A stretch of DNA of 60,006 nt from Bacteroidota bacterium (GCA_016183805.1 JACPDX010000081.1:1-60006), one strand, 5' to 3'; shown: positions 8,057-17,967, counted from the stretch's first letter. Numbers and translations are program-made. Notes: a model not told the origin generated them from the letters alone.

Positions 8057-8944
8057 TCAATTCTCTCGGTTGCCTTTATTTTGTTTGTCATATATTTCAA
8101 AATCTTTATTATTTAATGCTTGTTCGTATAAATCGTTTTTTACCTGATGTAATAATTTTAGTTTCCTTTTATTGATAATCATGCTTTTAATGTTATCCAT
8201 TTCGAAACTTAACGGAGAAATGTCTTGCTCTAATTTGTAATCAATAAAATAGATAAAATACATAGATAAGGAATCTTCCTCAACAATACTTTTATTGTGT
8301 TTTAAAAAGTTTCCCGTAAAATTAGATGAATTAGGGATTTCTTTTTTTATTTCGTTCAAAAGTATCCATTCATCATCATTAAAATGAAATTGTTCAGCAT
8401 ACTGATGAGCAAGTTCTTTTAATTTTTTAACTTCTACAGAATCTTTAGACGTATAAAGTTTTTGTATTTTTTTAAGGTTGGGTGCATTTTTAGGTACTTT
8501 TAAATAACGCACTTTTACAATGTCATTTTTTAATACAAAAATTTGAAAATTTTCTTGATAATAAGCAGCACTTTCATCAGCACTAACATTGGTATCTAAA
8601 ATTTCATTAATCAATTGGTTTTCATACGAATAAATTAATAAGGTATTTCGATATTCTTCTATTTGTTTATCAAAATCACGTTGGTCGTCTTTTAAATTCA
8701 ACTCTGCTTTTTCTAAAACCAACCGCTCTTTTATCCAATTTTGGATGTAATTATTGGCGATTAATAAACTATCTTCTTTTGAAGCACCTTTTGGAATAAT
8801 ATCGCATATTGCCGAGTTAAATAAAAAAACATCTTTTACGCGAGCAACAGCATCATCTTCTACTTCAACTTTATTAAAAAAATTACATGAAGTAAAAAAT
8901 CCAAAAAGAATTACTATAACTGAGTATTTAAAAATGTATTGCAT
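8057..8944 (-). CDS. SurA-like lipoprotein without a recognisable parvulin domain
   Basis: The 295-residue protein starts with a lipoprotein signal (IFKYSVIVILFGFFTSC, lipobox Cys about residue 20), so it should be membrane-anchored. The following part (ARVKDVFLFNSAICDIIPKG, SLLIANNYIQNWIKERLVLEKAE) resembles the N-terminal helical core of SurA/PpiD-type chaperones. I see no parvulin motif such as the HIL and GGxLG segments present in its neighbours. It is probably a holdase-type chaperone or an adaptor of the flanking isomerases; this is inferred from context. It starts three bases after the upstream isomerase gene and ends next to the following one. Confidence 0.75.
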   Translation of the reverse strand: MQYIFKYSVIVILFGFFTSCNFFNKVEVEDDAVARVKDVFLFNSAICDIIPKGASKEDSLLIANNYIQNWIKERLVLEKAELNLKDDQRDFDKQIEEYRNTLLIYSYENQLINEILDTNVSADESAAYYQENFQIFVLKNDIVKVRYLKVPKNAPNLKKIQKLYTSKDSVEVKKLKELAHQYAEQFHFNDDEWILLNEIKKEIPNSSNFTGNFLKHNKSIVEEDSLSMYFIYFIDYKLEQDISPLSFEMDNIKSMIINKRKLKLLHQVKNDLYEQALNNKDFEIYDKQNKGNREN

Positions 8945-8947
8945 GGA

Positions 8948-10930
8948 TTATTTCACCTGCTTAAGCACTTCTTTATCAACTTCTACTTTATATTTTGCTT
9001 TCAATTCGTTTACCCATTCTTTTTCCAAAAAGTTTTGATAATCAGAAGTAACCAAGCCTTTTACTTCGTTCAATTTTTTAGGTTCTGATTCAAAGATGTT
9101 TTTAACCATTACCAATTCAACACCTTTGGGAGATGTAATTTTATGTAGAACACCTTTTTTCCATTCTGTGGCATCTACCGAAGCATTTTCTCCTTTTTCA
9201 AATTTACCTTCATTGATGGTTAACGTAAGCTGGCTTTCTTTGTTAAACATTTTTAAAAGTTCGTCGTTAGTTATAGGTGTTTTAGTTTTTTTAGTAAGTA
9301 CTTTTTCTACATTAGCAGCAGTGGCTTCATCGCTACATTTGTAAATAGTAACTTCAGCTCTTCTATTCCATTTGTATTTATCCTGATTGGTTTTAAAGAA
9401 ATTTTCCAAACCAGCAGAATCAGTAATAGCTTTTGACCATACTTTTTCGTCTGTTAAATTAAACAACAAAATTCCGTCTCTGTATTCTTGGTACAACAGT
9501 TTATATTCCAAGTTGGTAATAGGTAAACGCTCTTCTTTAAACGCTAAGGCTTTTTCTTCCAACACATTTTTATACAATCTGTTTATTTCGCCGATAACAT
9601 TTATTTCGGTATTTGGTTTAACTTTTGGTTTATTTAACTCCAATAGTTTTGCAAAATCTTGTTGATTATATTCAAATTTTTGTCCATCATTTGCATAAAA
9701 ACCAAACATCAATTTTGTAAGTTTAGTAGCTTTTGCAGCAGTCCATTCGCCTTTTAAGTATTCGTCGGCAGTAACAATTTTGTAAAAATCATCCCTTCTG
9801 GCAATATCTTCTTTAAAATTATTTTCAGCTTTAATTTTAGCAATAACAGCTTCCTGTGTTTTGTTTGAACGTGAGTCTCTACTTACTTTCGATTTTATCG
9901 ATTGATATAAATTTTCGTAAGTATCTAAAGGTGTCAGTTCAATTCTTTTTATGATGTGCCAGCCATAATCAGATTTTACGGGTTTAGAAATATCACCATC
10001 ATTTTGCAAAGCATAAGCAGCTTCTTCAAATTCCGGAACCATTTTTCCTGTACCAAACGGGGGTAATTCTCCATTACGAGAAGCAGAACCTTTATCGTCA
10101 GAAAATTGTTGTGCCATCTCTCCAAATTGAGTGTTGTCAGCTAATATTTTAGCATAAATTTCATCTATTCTTTGTTTTTTGGTGGCTAATGCTGCATCAT
10201 CTAATTCTTTACTTGCTTGTATCATAATGTGAGCAACTTTAATAGTTCCTCTGGCAGTTCTTTTATCGTTTAACTTGATAACATGATATCCAAAACGGGT
10301 TCTAACGGGCATCGAAATTTCACCTACTTTTAGGTTATAAGTTGCCGATTCGAATGGATAAACCATGTGTAAAGCATTAAAATAACCTAAGTTTCCTTTG
10401 TTTGTTTTAGAAGATGGGTCGTCGGAAACCTCCATGGCAACAGTACCAAAATCTTCTCCTTTTAAAATTCTATCTCTAATTTTAAGGGCTTTATTGTAAG
10501 CCATTAAAGTGTCTTTAGCCAATGCGTTTTGGTCAACGTTAACTAAAATATGGCTTGCATTTACATCATATTTCATTCGTTCATAGGCTTCCTGAATCAA
10601 TGCTTCCGAAACTTCTCTATCGGTTAAATAAGGTTGAATCAATTGTTTACGATAGCCTTCTAACTCTTGCTTAAAAGCTGCGGACGTATCATAACCCAAC
10701 ACTTCGGCTTCGCGTACTTTTAATTTGAATTTGATGTATAAATCTAAATACTCGTTTACCGATTCTTCTGTTATTACCGTTTCTTTGGTGTTATTCTTTT
10801 TAAAAATAGCATCAAATTCTGATAACGAAACGGTTTTACCATCAATGGTAAGTAAAACTGGGTCGGTTTTTTGAGCTGATGTAACTAAAACTGAAGAGAG
10901 TATTAAAGTTATTAATCCTATTTTTTTCAT
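8948..10930 (-). CDS. Large periplasmic peptidyl-prolyl isomerase with two parvulin domains
   Basis: The 660-residue protein has a signal peptide (KKIGLITLILSSVLVTSAQ) and an N-terminal SurA-like segment. Its first parvulin domain is at about residues 122-222 (VNASHILVNVD, KGNLGYFNALHMVYPFE, GYHVIKLNDKR). A second domain lies at about 230-335 (VAHIMIQAS, NGELPPFGTGKMVPEFE, GWHIIKRIE). A long C-terminal region of unknown fold follows. It probably assists outer-membrane protein folding. It is first of three SurA-like genes in a row and lies 82 bases after guaB; the spacer contains only ACATTGTTACATTA-type short repeats. Confidence 0.9.
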   Translation of the reverse strand: MKKIGLITLILSSVLVTSAQKTDPVLLTIDGKTVSLSEFDAIFKKNNTKETVITEESVNEYLDLYIKFKLKVREAEVLGYDTSAAFKQELEGYRKQLIQPYLTDREVSEALIQEAYERMKYDVNASHILVNVDQNALAKDTLMAYNKALKIRDRILKGEDFGTVAMEVSDDPSSKTNKGNLGYFNALHMVYPFESATYNLKVGEISMPVRTRFGYHVIKLNDKRTARGTIKVAHIMIQASKELDDAALATKKQRIDEIYAKILADNTQFGEMAQQFSDDKGSASRNGELPPFGTGKMVPEFEEAAYALQNDGDISKPVKSDYGWHIIKRIELTPLDTYENLYQSIKSKVSRDSRSNKTQEAVIAKIKAENNFKEDIARRDDFYKIVTADEYLKGEWTAAKATKLTKLMFGFYANDGQKFEYNQQDFAKLLELNKPKVKPNTEINVIGEINRLYKNVLEEKALAFKEERLPITNLEYKLLYQEYRDGILLFNLTDEKVWSKAITDSAGLENFFKTNQDKYKWNRRAEVTIYKCSDEATAANVEKVLTKKTKTPITNDELLKMFNKESQLTLTINEGKFEKGENASVDATEWKKGVLHKITSPKGVELVMVKNIFESEPKKLNEVKGLVTSDYQNFLEKEWVNELKAKYKVEVDKEVLKQVK

Positions 10931-11012
10931 ACTTATTTTTTTATGATTTTGAGTTGGTAAATTTTTGAGTTAGTGAATTTACACATTGTTACATTATCAA
11001 ATTGTTACATTA

Positions 11013-12488
11013 TTAAGACCTTGTTGAATAATTTGGCGCTTCTCTGGTAATGGTAATATTATGAGGGTGACTTTCGTTTATGCCGGAATGCGTAATTCTG
11101 ATAAACTTCGCATCTTTTAAAGCTTCCATATTTTTTGCACCGCAATATCCCATTCCGGCTTTTAAACCTCCAACCATTTGATATATTACTTCACTTAAAT
11201 ATCCTTTGTAAGGTACTCGCCCGGAAATACCTTCCGGAACCAGTTTTTTAATATCATCTTCGGCATCTTGAAAATAACGGTCTTTTGAACCTTGTTGCAT
11301 GGCTTCAATAGAACCCATACCTCGATAAGCTTTAAATTTTCTTCCTTCATAAATAATAGTTTCGCCTGGTGATTCATCAACTCCCGCAAACAACGAACCT
11401 GCCATAATTGAATCTGCACCAGCCGAAAGGGCTTTTACAATGTCACCGGTAAAACGTATTCCACCATCAGCAATCATTGGAACACCCGTTCCTTTTAAAC
11501 CTTCGGCAACCATCATTACTGCTGATAATTGAGGAACTCCAACACCTGCAATAATTCGTGTGGTACATATCGAGCCGGGTCCAATACCAACTTTCACACC
11601 ATCAGCACCAGCTTCAACTAAAGCAATAGCCGCTTCTTTGGTAGCAATGTTACCAACCACTACTTGTAATGTTGGATATGCTGCTTTTACTTTTTTTAAC
11701 GTTTCTATTACTCCTTTTGAGTGACCATGAGCGGTATCAATAATAATGGCATCAACACCCGATTTATATAAAGCATCAACTCTGTCCATTACATCGCCTG
11801 TTACACCAACAGCGGCTGCAACCCTCAACCGACCAAACTCATCTTTACAAGCATTTGGTTTTAATTGAACTTTGGTAATGTCTTTATAGGTAATTAAACC
11901 TTTTAGTTGGTTGTTTTCATCAACAACCGGTAGCTTTTCAATTTTATATTCCTGAAGTATTTCTCTGGCTTTGTCTAAGTCTGTTCCAACTTTTGTGGTA
12001 ATGATGTTTTCTGAAGTCATTACTTCTGTTATTGGTCGTTTAAAATCTTTCTGAAACCTTAAATCCCGGTTGGTTACAATACCCACCAAACAATTGTTTT
12101 CATCAACAACCGGAATACCGCCAATTTTGTGTTCTTTCATTAAATTCAATGCATCACTCACTTTCGAATCAACACGCATGGTAACGGGATCTTGAATCAT
12201 ACCACTTTCCGAACGTTTTACTTTTCTTACTTTTTCGGCTTGTTGCTCTATGGTCATGTTTTTGTGCAATACCCCAATTCCACCTTCCTGAGCAATAGCA
12301 ATGGCTAATTTAGATTCAGTTACCGTATCCATAGCAGCAGAAACCACAGGGATGTTCAATTTTATCTTTTTTGTAAAGTATGAACTAACATCAACATCTC
12401 TTGGTAAAACTTCGGAGTATGCCGGAACCATTAAAATATCATCGTAGGTTAAACCTTCGCCTATTACTTTATTAGAAAAATCGAACAT
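11013..12488 (-). CDS. guaB: Inosine-5'-monophosphate dehydrogenase
   Basis: GuaB oxidises IMP to XMP with NAD+, the first committed step of GMP synthesis. The 491-residue protein has the full set of motifs. The N-terminal barrel start is [20 protein letters not shown], and two CBS domains (about 98-150 and 157-210) interrupt the barrel. The catalytic loop [10 protein letters not shown] (301-310) carries nucleophile Cys308. The IMP phosphate site is [10 protein letters not shown] and the flap contains [10 protein letters not shown]. The start at 12488 matches the usual family N-terminus. The gene is upstream of the SurA-like operon on the same strand. A TACTTTCG element (12513-12520, read on the minus strand) lies just before it. 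Confidence 0.97.
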   Translation of the reverse strand: MFDFSNKVIGEGLTYDDILMVPAYSEVLPRDVDVSSYFTKKIKLNIPVVSAAMDTVTESKLAIAIAQEGGIGVLHKNMTIEQQAEKVRKVKRSESGMIQDPVTMRVDSKVSDALNLMKEHKIGGIPVVDENNCLVGIVTNRDLRFQKDFKRPITEVMTSENIITTKVGTDLDKAREILQEYKIEKLPVVDENNQLKGLITYKDITKVQLKPNACKDEFGRLRVAAAVGVTGDVMDRVDALYKSGVDAIIIDTAHGHSKGVIETLKKVKAAYPTLQVVVGNIATKEAAIALVEAGADGVKVGIGPGSICTTRIIAGVGVPQLSAVMMVAEGLKGTGVPMIADGGIRFTGDIVKALSAGADSIMAGSLFAGVDESPGETIIYEGRKFKAYRGMGSIEAMQQGSKDRYFQDAEDDIKKLVPEGISGRVPYKGYLSEVIYQMVGGLKAGMGYCGAKNMEALKDAKFIRITHSGINESHPHNITITREAPNYSTRS

Positions 12489-12575
12489 AATATTTTTAAA
12501 ATGAAATTGTGGCGAAAGTACTAAAATTTGTTGATTTTGTGCTGTTAAAAATTGTTAAACAATCTTGAACTCGGA

Positions 12576-12722
12576 CCCCGATAGCTATCGGGGGAAGTCC
12601 GAAGTCGGAAGTTGGTTTTGAGCGTTGGATTTCCTCCCTTGAGGGAGGACTAAGGTGGGTAATCCTCGAGGAGAGATACAGAGAAGTGATCTGTTCAGAA
12701 AATCAGAAGACAGAAGATTTGA
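12576..12722. repeat. Repeat cluster between guaB and a small plus-strand gene
   Basis: The 281-base spacer contains the perfect palindrome CCCCGATAGCTATCGGGG (12576-12593). A GAAGTCCGAAGTCGGAAG element (12593-12610) follows directly. Next is a TCCTCCC-TTGA-GGGAGGA hairpin (12632-12649) and a degenerate AGAAGACAGAAGA copy (12706-12718). Each type recurs elsewhere in this window. Confidence 0.75.
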
Positions 12723-12769
12723 AGTTTAAAGTTTTGTAATTTTGAATTTATCATAAACTTCAAACTACT

Positions 12770-13009
12770 ATGACTTATCCTCAATATAGAAAATACAAGA
12801 ACAACCAATCGTATTTTAAAATTAGCTCTAAAAATGAGTTTGAGGAAATAAAGCGAGAAAGTAATACTTGGAAAATCTATGTTTTTGAAGCTAAAATTTT
12901 ACCCGACCGTAATTTTATTTATGACATGACTTTCGATTATCATAACCATTGGGAAAAGATTACCGCAAATGAATTTGAGGGGTTAAAATTGCAATCAAAA
13001 ACAACTTAA
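12770..13009 (+). CDS. Small conserved hypothetical protein (79 aa)
   Basis: The product starts MTYPQYRKYKNNQSYFKI and looks like a small cytoplasmic alpha/beta protein rich in aromatic residues (YHNHWEKITANEFE near the end). I recall similar short proteins in other Bacteroidota but know no function. A possible -7 element, TAATTTTG, is at 12737-12744. Its stop overlaps the stop of the convergent holA gene: the four bases TTAA at 13006-13009 contain both stop codons. Confidence 0.7.
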   Translation: MTYPQYRKYKNNQSYFKISSKNEFEEIKRESNTWKIYVFEAKILPDRNFIYDMTFDYHNHWEKITANEFEGLKLQSKTT

Positions 13010-14007
13010 TGCATAATTTTAAAAACCAACTCTTTCATTAACTCTCCACCACTCGCAGAAACGCTGTTTACTCCTTTCGATTTCAAATCATATTCGCGTA
13101 AATATTCAATTACTTTAACAGCTTTTTTTATCGGATAGTTTTTAGCTGCCAAGGTATATTCCGAAACAAAAAACGGGTTAATTTTTAATTGTGCGGCAAT
13201 GTTGTTTTTCGATTTGTCGGCGGTATAATGATACATTAATATGTTGGTAAAAAAACCATACAACAACGATATTACCATTACCAAAGGGTGTTCTTTTTCG
13301 TTTTTGGCAAAATAATTTACAATTTGGTTGGCTTTATAAACATCGAGTGTACCAACTGATTTAGTTAATTCAAAACTATTAAAATCCTTACTGATTCCAA
13401 CATTTTGCTCAACGTGTTCGGGAGTTATGGTTGTTCCGGAAGGCACATTTATAATTAGTTTCTCTATTTCATTTACTATTTTACTCAAATTAGTACCCAA
13501 AAAATTAGCCATTAAAAGACAAGCTTTTGGAGTTATCGAATAATCTTTAGCTTTTAAATAATTGGTAATCCAATCCGGAATTTTGTCGTCGTATAATTTT
13601 TTAGATTCTAAAACAACAGCTTCTTTTTTTATTTTTTTGGTAACCCCTTTTCTGCCATCTAAGGTTTTGTATTTGTAACAAAATACCAAAATAGTTGATG
13701 GTGTAGGTTGAACCAAATACTGTTCAAGTAAATCCAACTGTTTTTCAAGATGTTGGGCTTCTTTTACAATAACCACATTATGATTTGCCATCATGGGATA
13801 CCGTTTGGCTTCACTAACAATGGTAATCATGTCGGTATCTTTGCCGTACAAAATGGTTTGATTAAATTCTTTTTCATTAGCATCTAATACATTTTGCTCA
13901 ATGTAATCGGCAATTAAATCAATGTAATAAGCCTCTTCTCCACTTAAAAAATAAATGGGATGATACACCTTGTTTTTTAAATCATTGAGTATGGTTTGAT
14001 GAGCCAT
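13006..14007 (-). CDS. holA: DNA polymerase III subunit delta
   Basis: HolA opens the beta clamp within the clamp-loader complex. The 333-residue protein shows the AAA+-like layout without a P-loop: N-terminal YHPIYFLSGEEAYYIDLIADYIE, ILYGKDTDMITIVSEAKRYPMMANHNVVIVKEAQ, then KKLYDDKIPDWITNYLKAKDYSITPKACLLMANFLGTNLSKIVNEIEKL and the C-terminal collar helices. The start overlaps the last base of the upstream AMP nucleosidase gene (14007), indicating translational coupling. Confidence 0.93.
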   Translation of the reverse strand: MAHQTILNDLKNKVYHPIYFLSGEEAYYIDLIADYIEQNVLDANEKEFNQTILYGKDTDMITIVSEAKRYPMMANHNVVIVKEAQHLEKQLDLLEQYLVQPTPSTILVFCYKYKTLDGRKGVTKKIKKEAVVLESKKLYDDKIPDWITNYLKAKDYSITPKACLLMANFLGTNLSKIVNEIEKLIINVPSGTTITPEHVEQNVGISKDFNSFELTKSVGTLDVYKANQIVNYFAKNEKEHPLVMVISLLYGFFTNILMYHYTADKSKNNIAAQLKINPFFVSEYTLAAKNYPIKKAVKVIEYLREYDLKSKGVNSVSASGGELMKELVFKIMH

Positions 14008-14789
14008 TAATCTTCGTAATTGAATTTAAGGTGTTTAACACTTAGTCCGTGGTCTTTAATTTCTTTTAACGATTGAATACCAATTTCAATGTGTTTTCTA
14101 ACGTAATTAGTAGTAACTATTTGGTCGCTTTTTTCTGTTTTAACGCCATCAGGAATCATGGGTTGGTCGGATACTAAAAGCAAAGCTCCGGTAGGAATTT
14201 TATTGGCAAAACCGGTAGTAAAAAGTGTAGCTGTTTCCATATCTACAGCCATTGCCCTTATTTTTCTTAAATAGTTTTTAAAATCTTCATCATGTTCCCA
14301 AACCCTTCTGTTGGTAGTATAAACAGTACCTGTCCAATAATCCATAGAAAATTCACGAATGGTGGTAGAAACAGCTCTTTGCAAGGTAAATGCAGGTAAA
14401 GCTGGCACTTCTTTCGGAAAATAATCGTCAGATGTTCCTTCTCCTCTGATGGCAGCAATAGGTAAAATAAAATCACCTATTTGATTTTTCTTTTTCAATC
14501 CGCCACATTTTCCTAGAAACAAACAAGCTTTTGGAGCAATGGCACTCAACAAATCCATAATGGTTGCTGCATTAGCACTTCCCATGCTAAAATTAATAAT
14601 GGTAATTCCATCGGCAGTAGCATTGGGCATGGCTTTATCTTTACCTTTTATTTCAACCTTATTTATTTCTGCAAAAATTTCCAGGTAATTGTTAAAGTTG
14701 GTGAGTAAAATGTATTTGCCAAAATCTTCAATTGCCGTTCCTGTATATCTTGGAAGCCAATTTTGTACTATTTCTTCTTTGTGTGTCAT
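14007..14789 (-). CDS. amn: AMP nucleosidase
   Basis: AMP nucleosidase splits AMP into adenine and ribose-5-phosphate. The 260-residue protein is of the short type found in Bacteroidota and belongs to the nucleoside phosphorylase fold. Visible motifs are INFSMGSANAATIMDLL, the phosphate-loop-like LFLGKCGGLKKKNQIGDFILP, the purine-site MAVDMETATLFTTGF and LLLVSDQPMIPDGVK with the catalytic Asp. The enzyme could also be called a phosphorylase-family nucleosidase, but the overall text matches AMP nucleosidase well. It is the first gene of a pair with holA. Confidence 0.88.
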   Translation of the reverse strand: MTHKEEIVQNWLPRYTGTAIEDFGKYILLTNFNNYLEIFAEINKVEIKGKDKAMPNATADGITIINFSMGSANAATIMDLLSAIAPKACLFLGKCGGLKKKNQIGDFILPIAAIRGEGTSDDYFPKEVPALPAFTLQRAVSTTIREFSMDYWTGTVYTTNRRVWEHDEDFKNYLRKIRAMAVDMETATLFTTGFANKIPTGALLLVSDQPMIPDGVKTEKSDQIVTTNYVRKHIEIGIQSLKEIKDHGLSVKHLKFNYED

Positions 14790-14864
14790 GTTTTAAAATT
14801 ATGCGACTAAATTAGCCACTATTTTGATTTATTTGGAAATTTTTGGAATTAGAGATGGGAAATT

Positions 14865-14914
14865 CACACACTCACACATCTTCACATTTACACATTTACA
14901 CATCTTCACATTTA
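14865..14914. repeat. Short 24-bp tandem repeat upstream of the subtilase
   Basis: CACATCTTCACATTTA occurs at 14875-14890 and again at 14899-14914, a 24-base period of about 1.7 units, preceded by a CACACTCACACA stretch. An upstream frame runs through it (HTHTSSHLHIYTSSHL), but the signal peptide lies after it, so I regard it as non-coding. Confidence 0.6.
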
Positions 14915-14941
14915 TTCGTAACTTCGTTTAAAACATTTGTT

Positions 14942-17653
14942 ATGAAATTTAAGCACTTAATTTTAGCATTTTTGATTCCTTTTATTGGATTTGCACAACA
15001 AAACAACGAGTTTTTACCAAAAACCATTATTGTTAAAGTAAAAGAAAACTATCGTGCAATTTGTTCTCCAAATGAAATAAAAAATACTCTATTTGAAACA
15101 TATTCGGCAGTTATCGGTGTAACAAAAATTGAATTAATTTTTCCTCATCATCAACCTGAAACCCGTGATGGTTTTGTTGATTTATCGTTGATTTATCAAA
15201 TTACTTACTCGGCACAATTAAACGAACAAGAGGTTGCAAAAAAAATGAGTCGATTACCTATTTTGGCTTATGCCGAACCCTACATTATTCCTGAACTAGC
15301 TTATACACCCAACGACCCCATTATTTCTGACTCTATTAAAATCTGGCATTTAATTATGATTAATGCTTTTAGTGCGTGGGACATTACCAAAGGCGACACC
15401 ACTGTTGTTGTTGGTATTACCGATACCGGTTGGGACAATACACACCCTGACTTGGTAGGAAATGCTAAAAAAAATTACAACGACCCTATTAATGGTTTAG
15501 ATGATGATTTGGATGGTTACACCGATAATTTTATTGGCTGGGATTTAGGAAACAATGATAATGATGCCCAGTTAGAAGGTAGTAACCACGGCACACATGT
15601 TAGTGGCTTGGCTGCAGCAGCTACCGATAATGGAATTGGCGTTGCGAGTGTTGGTTTTAATACCAAGTTTATGCCTATAAAAATTTCTAATTCTGCAGGA
15701 ATTTTAACTCAAGCCTATCAAGGTGTGGTGTATGCTGCCGACCACGGTTGTTTTATCATCAATTGTTCATGGGGAAGTACCACGCCAGGCCAGTTTCAAA
15801 AAGATGTAATTGATTATGCCATCATCAACAAAGGTTGTTTGGTAGTGGGAGCTTGTGGAAATAATGGTAACGAAGTTTTGTTTTATCCGGCGGCTTACGA
15901 TGGCGTTTTAACGGTTGCCGCATCAGAAGAAAGTGATTTAAAGAAAAATAATTCCAATTACGGTTATTATGTAGATATTTCCGCTCCGGGCGAAAACATG
16001 TGGAGTACCGTAGGTGGAGGAAGTTATGGTAACAACGGTGGAACTTCTATGGCTGCTCCGGTGGTTTCCGGTGCTGCAGCCCTAGTAAAAGCCATGAATC
16101 CAACTTATACCAACCAACAAGTTGCAGCAGTGCTTCGAGCTACAGCTTTCGACATGAATCCACTCAACCCTACGTATTTTGATAAATTAGGTAATGGAAG
16201 ATTAGACGTTGCTAATGCATTAACTTCGACTTCTCCTCAATTTGTGGAGTTGGTAACTACTGATGTCAACGACCAAAACGATAATATTTATATCGAAGCT
16301 GATACGCTTAGAATTACAGGGACATTTACCAATTATTTATCAGCAATAAGTGGATTAACCGTTACCTTATCGTCAACATCGCCTTATGTAACTATTTTAG
16401 ATGCAACCACTTCTTTACCTAATTTGAATACCTTAGAAAGCTACACTCATGGAGCCGACCCATTTTTAGTTCAAGTATTAAACGGTGCTCCATTTAACGA
16501 ACCAGTATTATTTAAAGCAGAAATAACCAATGGTTCATACACGGTAAATGAGTATTTTAATGTGGTGCTTAATCCCGATTACATTAATGTTGAAGTTAAT
16601 CAGGTTAAAACCACCATTACCAGTAAAGGTAAAATAGGTTTTAACGATGTAAACAATTCCATTGGTTTAGGGTTTAGTTTTAATGGTGAGCAGTTGCTTT
16701 ATGAATCGGGGTTGATGGTTGGAACAAATGCAAATCAGGTTTCAGATTGTGTCAGGGGTGCAAGCAGTCAGGATTTGGATTTTCAATCCTTAGTAAATGT
16801 CAAGTATAATCCGCCTTATGTTTCAGCATTGGATTTGATAGGTAAAATGGATGATGCAACGTATGCTTTATCGTTGAATGTTAGTATTGAACAAACTTCT
16901 TATGCTTTTGCTTCAGCCCCAAACGATAAATTTGTAATTGTTCAATATTTATTAAAAAATGAGGGATTAGCCACTATAAACGACTTGTACTTAGGCTTAT
17001 TTGCCGATTGGGACATACAAAACTATGCATTAAATGCATCGGGTCTTGATGCCTCAAGAAAAATGGGGTTCGTTCGTTCATTAGAAGCCGATTCGTTGTA
17101 TGCTGCCATTAAATTATTAACCAGCGGAACTTTTGTCAATTACTCGCTTGATAATGTTTCGGGTGGTGCCGGAGGTGTGGATATTTCGAACGGATTTACT
17201 ACGGATGAGAAATACACCACTTTATCAACCAATAAAGCAAGTGCAGGATTACCATCAGGACAAGATGTGGCTCATGTGGTATCTTCGGGTAATTTTACTT
17301 TAAACACCGGAGATAGTGTAATTGTAGCGTTTGCCATTATTGCAGGAAATGGGCTTACCGACATACAAACCAGTGCCGATGCTGCTCAAAACATTTATGA
17401 TAACCCGATTGGTATAAATGAACTAGAAGAAACAAGTATTTTTAGTATTTACCCAAATCCAACAACAGGAAGGTTAAGCATTAAAACCAATGCTACTTTT
17501 AATCAAATTGTAATTAAAAATGTGTTGGGAGAGGTTTTACTGACCACAACCGCAACTCAACTTAATTTATCGAATTGGGCTGACGGCGTTTATTTTATTG
17601 AACTGCAAACAAAAGAGAATAATTACTTGAAGAAAATTGTTTTGAGTAAATAA
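14942..17653 (+). CDS. Subtilisin-like serine protease (S8) with T9SS type A sorting domain
   Basis: This is a secreted protease. The frame is open from 14843, but the first 33 codons cross a tandem repeat; the ATG at 14942 opens directly into a signal peptide (MKFKHLILAFLIPFIGFAQ), giving 903 residues. The S8 triad is complete: Asp161 in GITDTGWDNTHPDL, His216 in SNHGTHVSG and Ser369 in GGTSMAAP. A propeptide-like segment lies before the catalytic domain. The last 75 or so residues (FSIYPNPTTGRLSI to GVYFIELQTKENNYLKKIVLSK) are a type A T9SS sorting tail, so the protein is expected at the cell surface or outside. The gene stands alone. Confidence 0.93.
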   Translation: MKFKHLILAFLIPFIGFAQQNNEFLPKTIIVKVKENYRAICSPNEIKNTLFETYSAVIGVTKIELIFPHHQPETRDGFVDLSLIYQITYSAQLNEQEVAKKMSRLPILAYAEPYIIPELAYTPNDPIISDSIKIWHLIMINAFSAWDITKGDTTVVVGITDTGWDNTHPDLVGNAKKNYNDPINGLDDDLDGYTDNFIGWDLGNNDNDAQLEGSNHGTHVSGLAAAATDNGIGVASVGFNTKFMPIKISNSAGILTQAYQGVVYAADHGCFIINCSWGSTTPGQFQKDVIDYAIINKGCLVVGACGNNGNEVLFYPAAYDGVLTVAASEESDLKKNNSNYGYYVDISAPGENMWSTVGGGSYGNNGGTSMAAPVVSGAAALVKAMNPTYTNQQVAAVLRATAFDMNPLNPTYFDKLGNGRLDVANALTSTSPQFVELVTTDVNDQNDNIYIEADTLRITGTFTNYLSAISGLTVTLSSTSPYVTILDATTSLPNLNTLESYTHGADPFLVQVLNGAPFNEPVLFKAEITNGSYTVNEYFNVVLNPDYINVEVNQVKTTITSKGKIGFNDVNNSIGLGFSFNGEQLLYESGLMVGTNANQVSDCVRGASSQDLDFQSLVNVKYNPPYVSALDLIGKMDDATYALSLNVSIEQTSYAFASAPNDKFVIVQYLLKNEGLATINDLYLGLFADWDIQNYALNASGLDASRKMGFVRSLEADSLYAAIKLLTSGTFVNYSLDNVSGGAGGVDISNGFTTDEKYTTLSTNKASAGLPSGQDVAHVVSSGNFTLNTGDSVIVAFAIIAGNGLTDIQTSADAAQNIYDNPIGINELEETSIFSIYPNPTTGRLSIKTNATFNQIVIKNVLGEVLLTTTATQLNLSNWADGVYFIELQTKENNYLKKIVLSK

Positions 17654-17661
17654 AATCTCCT

Positions 17662-17967
17662 TTAATTATTTCTATGCTTATTGATGGTTGATTCGGTTGA
17701 TTGTTCAGGTTCTTTTTTCCACGATTCGCAAACAACTTCCAGGTTACACAGGTTGCCGTTCCGGCTAAGGTCATAGGCAGCTTCTTTGGCTTGTTCTTCC
17801 AGTCTGGTGTTTTCGCTCCCACAGCCTTCAAAAGTTTGTAGTACTTCGCCTGTCGTTCTATTAATAACTTCGCATTTTTTACACTGGTTGGGCATTACTG
17901 CACCGTTAAACATACTTGCACATGATGTTAACACGAGCCCCAAACAAACGGTAACAATATATTTCAT
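17662..17967 (-). CDS. Small cysteine-rich lipoprotein of unknown function
   Basis: The 101-residue product has a clear lipoprotein signal (MKYIVTVCLGLVLTSCASM, lipobox LTSC). The mature part contains paired cysteines (QCKKCEVINRTTGEV, EGCGSENTRLEEQAKEAAYDLS, NLCNLEVVCESW) that could form disulfides or bind metal. The C-terminal tail is charged. I do not recognise the family. It is convergent with the subtilase, with only eight bases between the stops and no terminator. Confidence 0.65.
   Translation of the reverse strand: MKYIVTVCLGLVLTSCASMFNGAVMPNQCKKCEVINRTTGEVLQTFEGCGSENTRLEEQAKEAAYDLSRNGNLCNLEVVCESWKKEPEQSTESTINKHRNN

Noticed and set aside
14843-14941. N-terminal 33-codon extension of the subtilase
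   Set aside because: The codons cross a 24-bp tandem repeat (HTHTSSHLHIYTSSHL) and precede a normal signal peptide starting at 14942.
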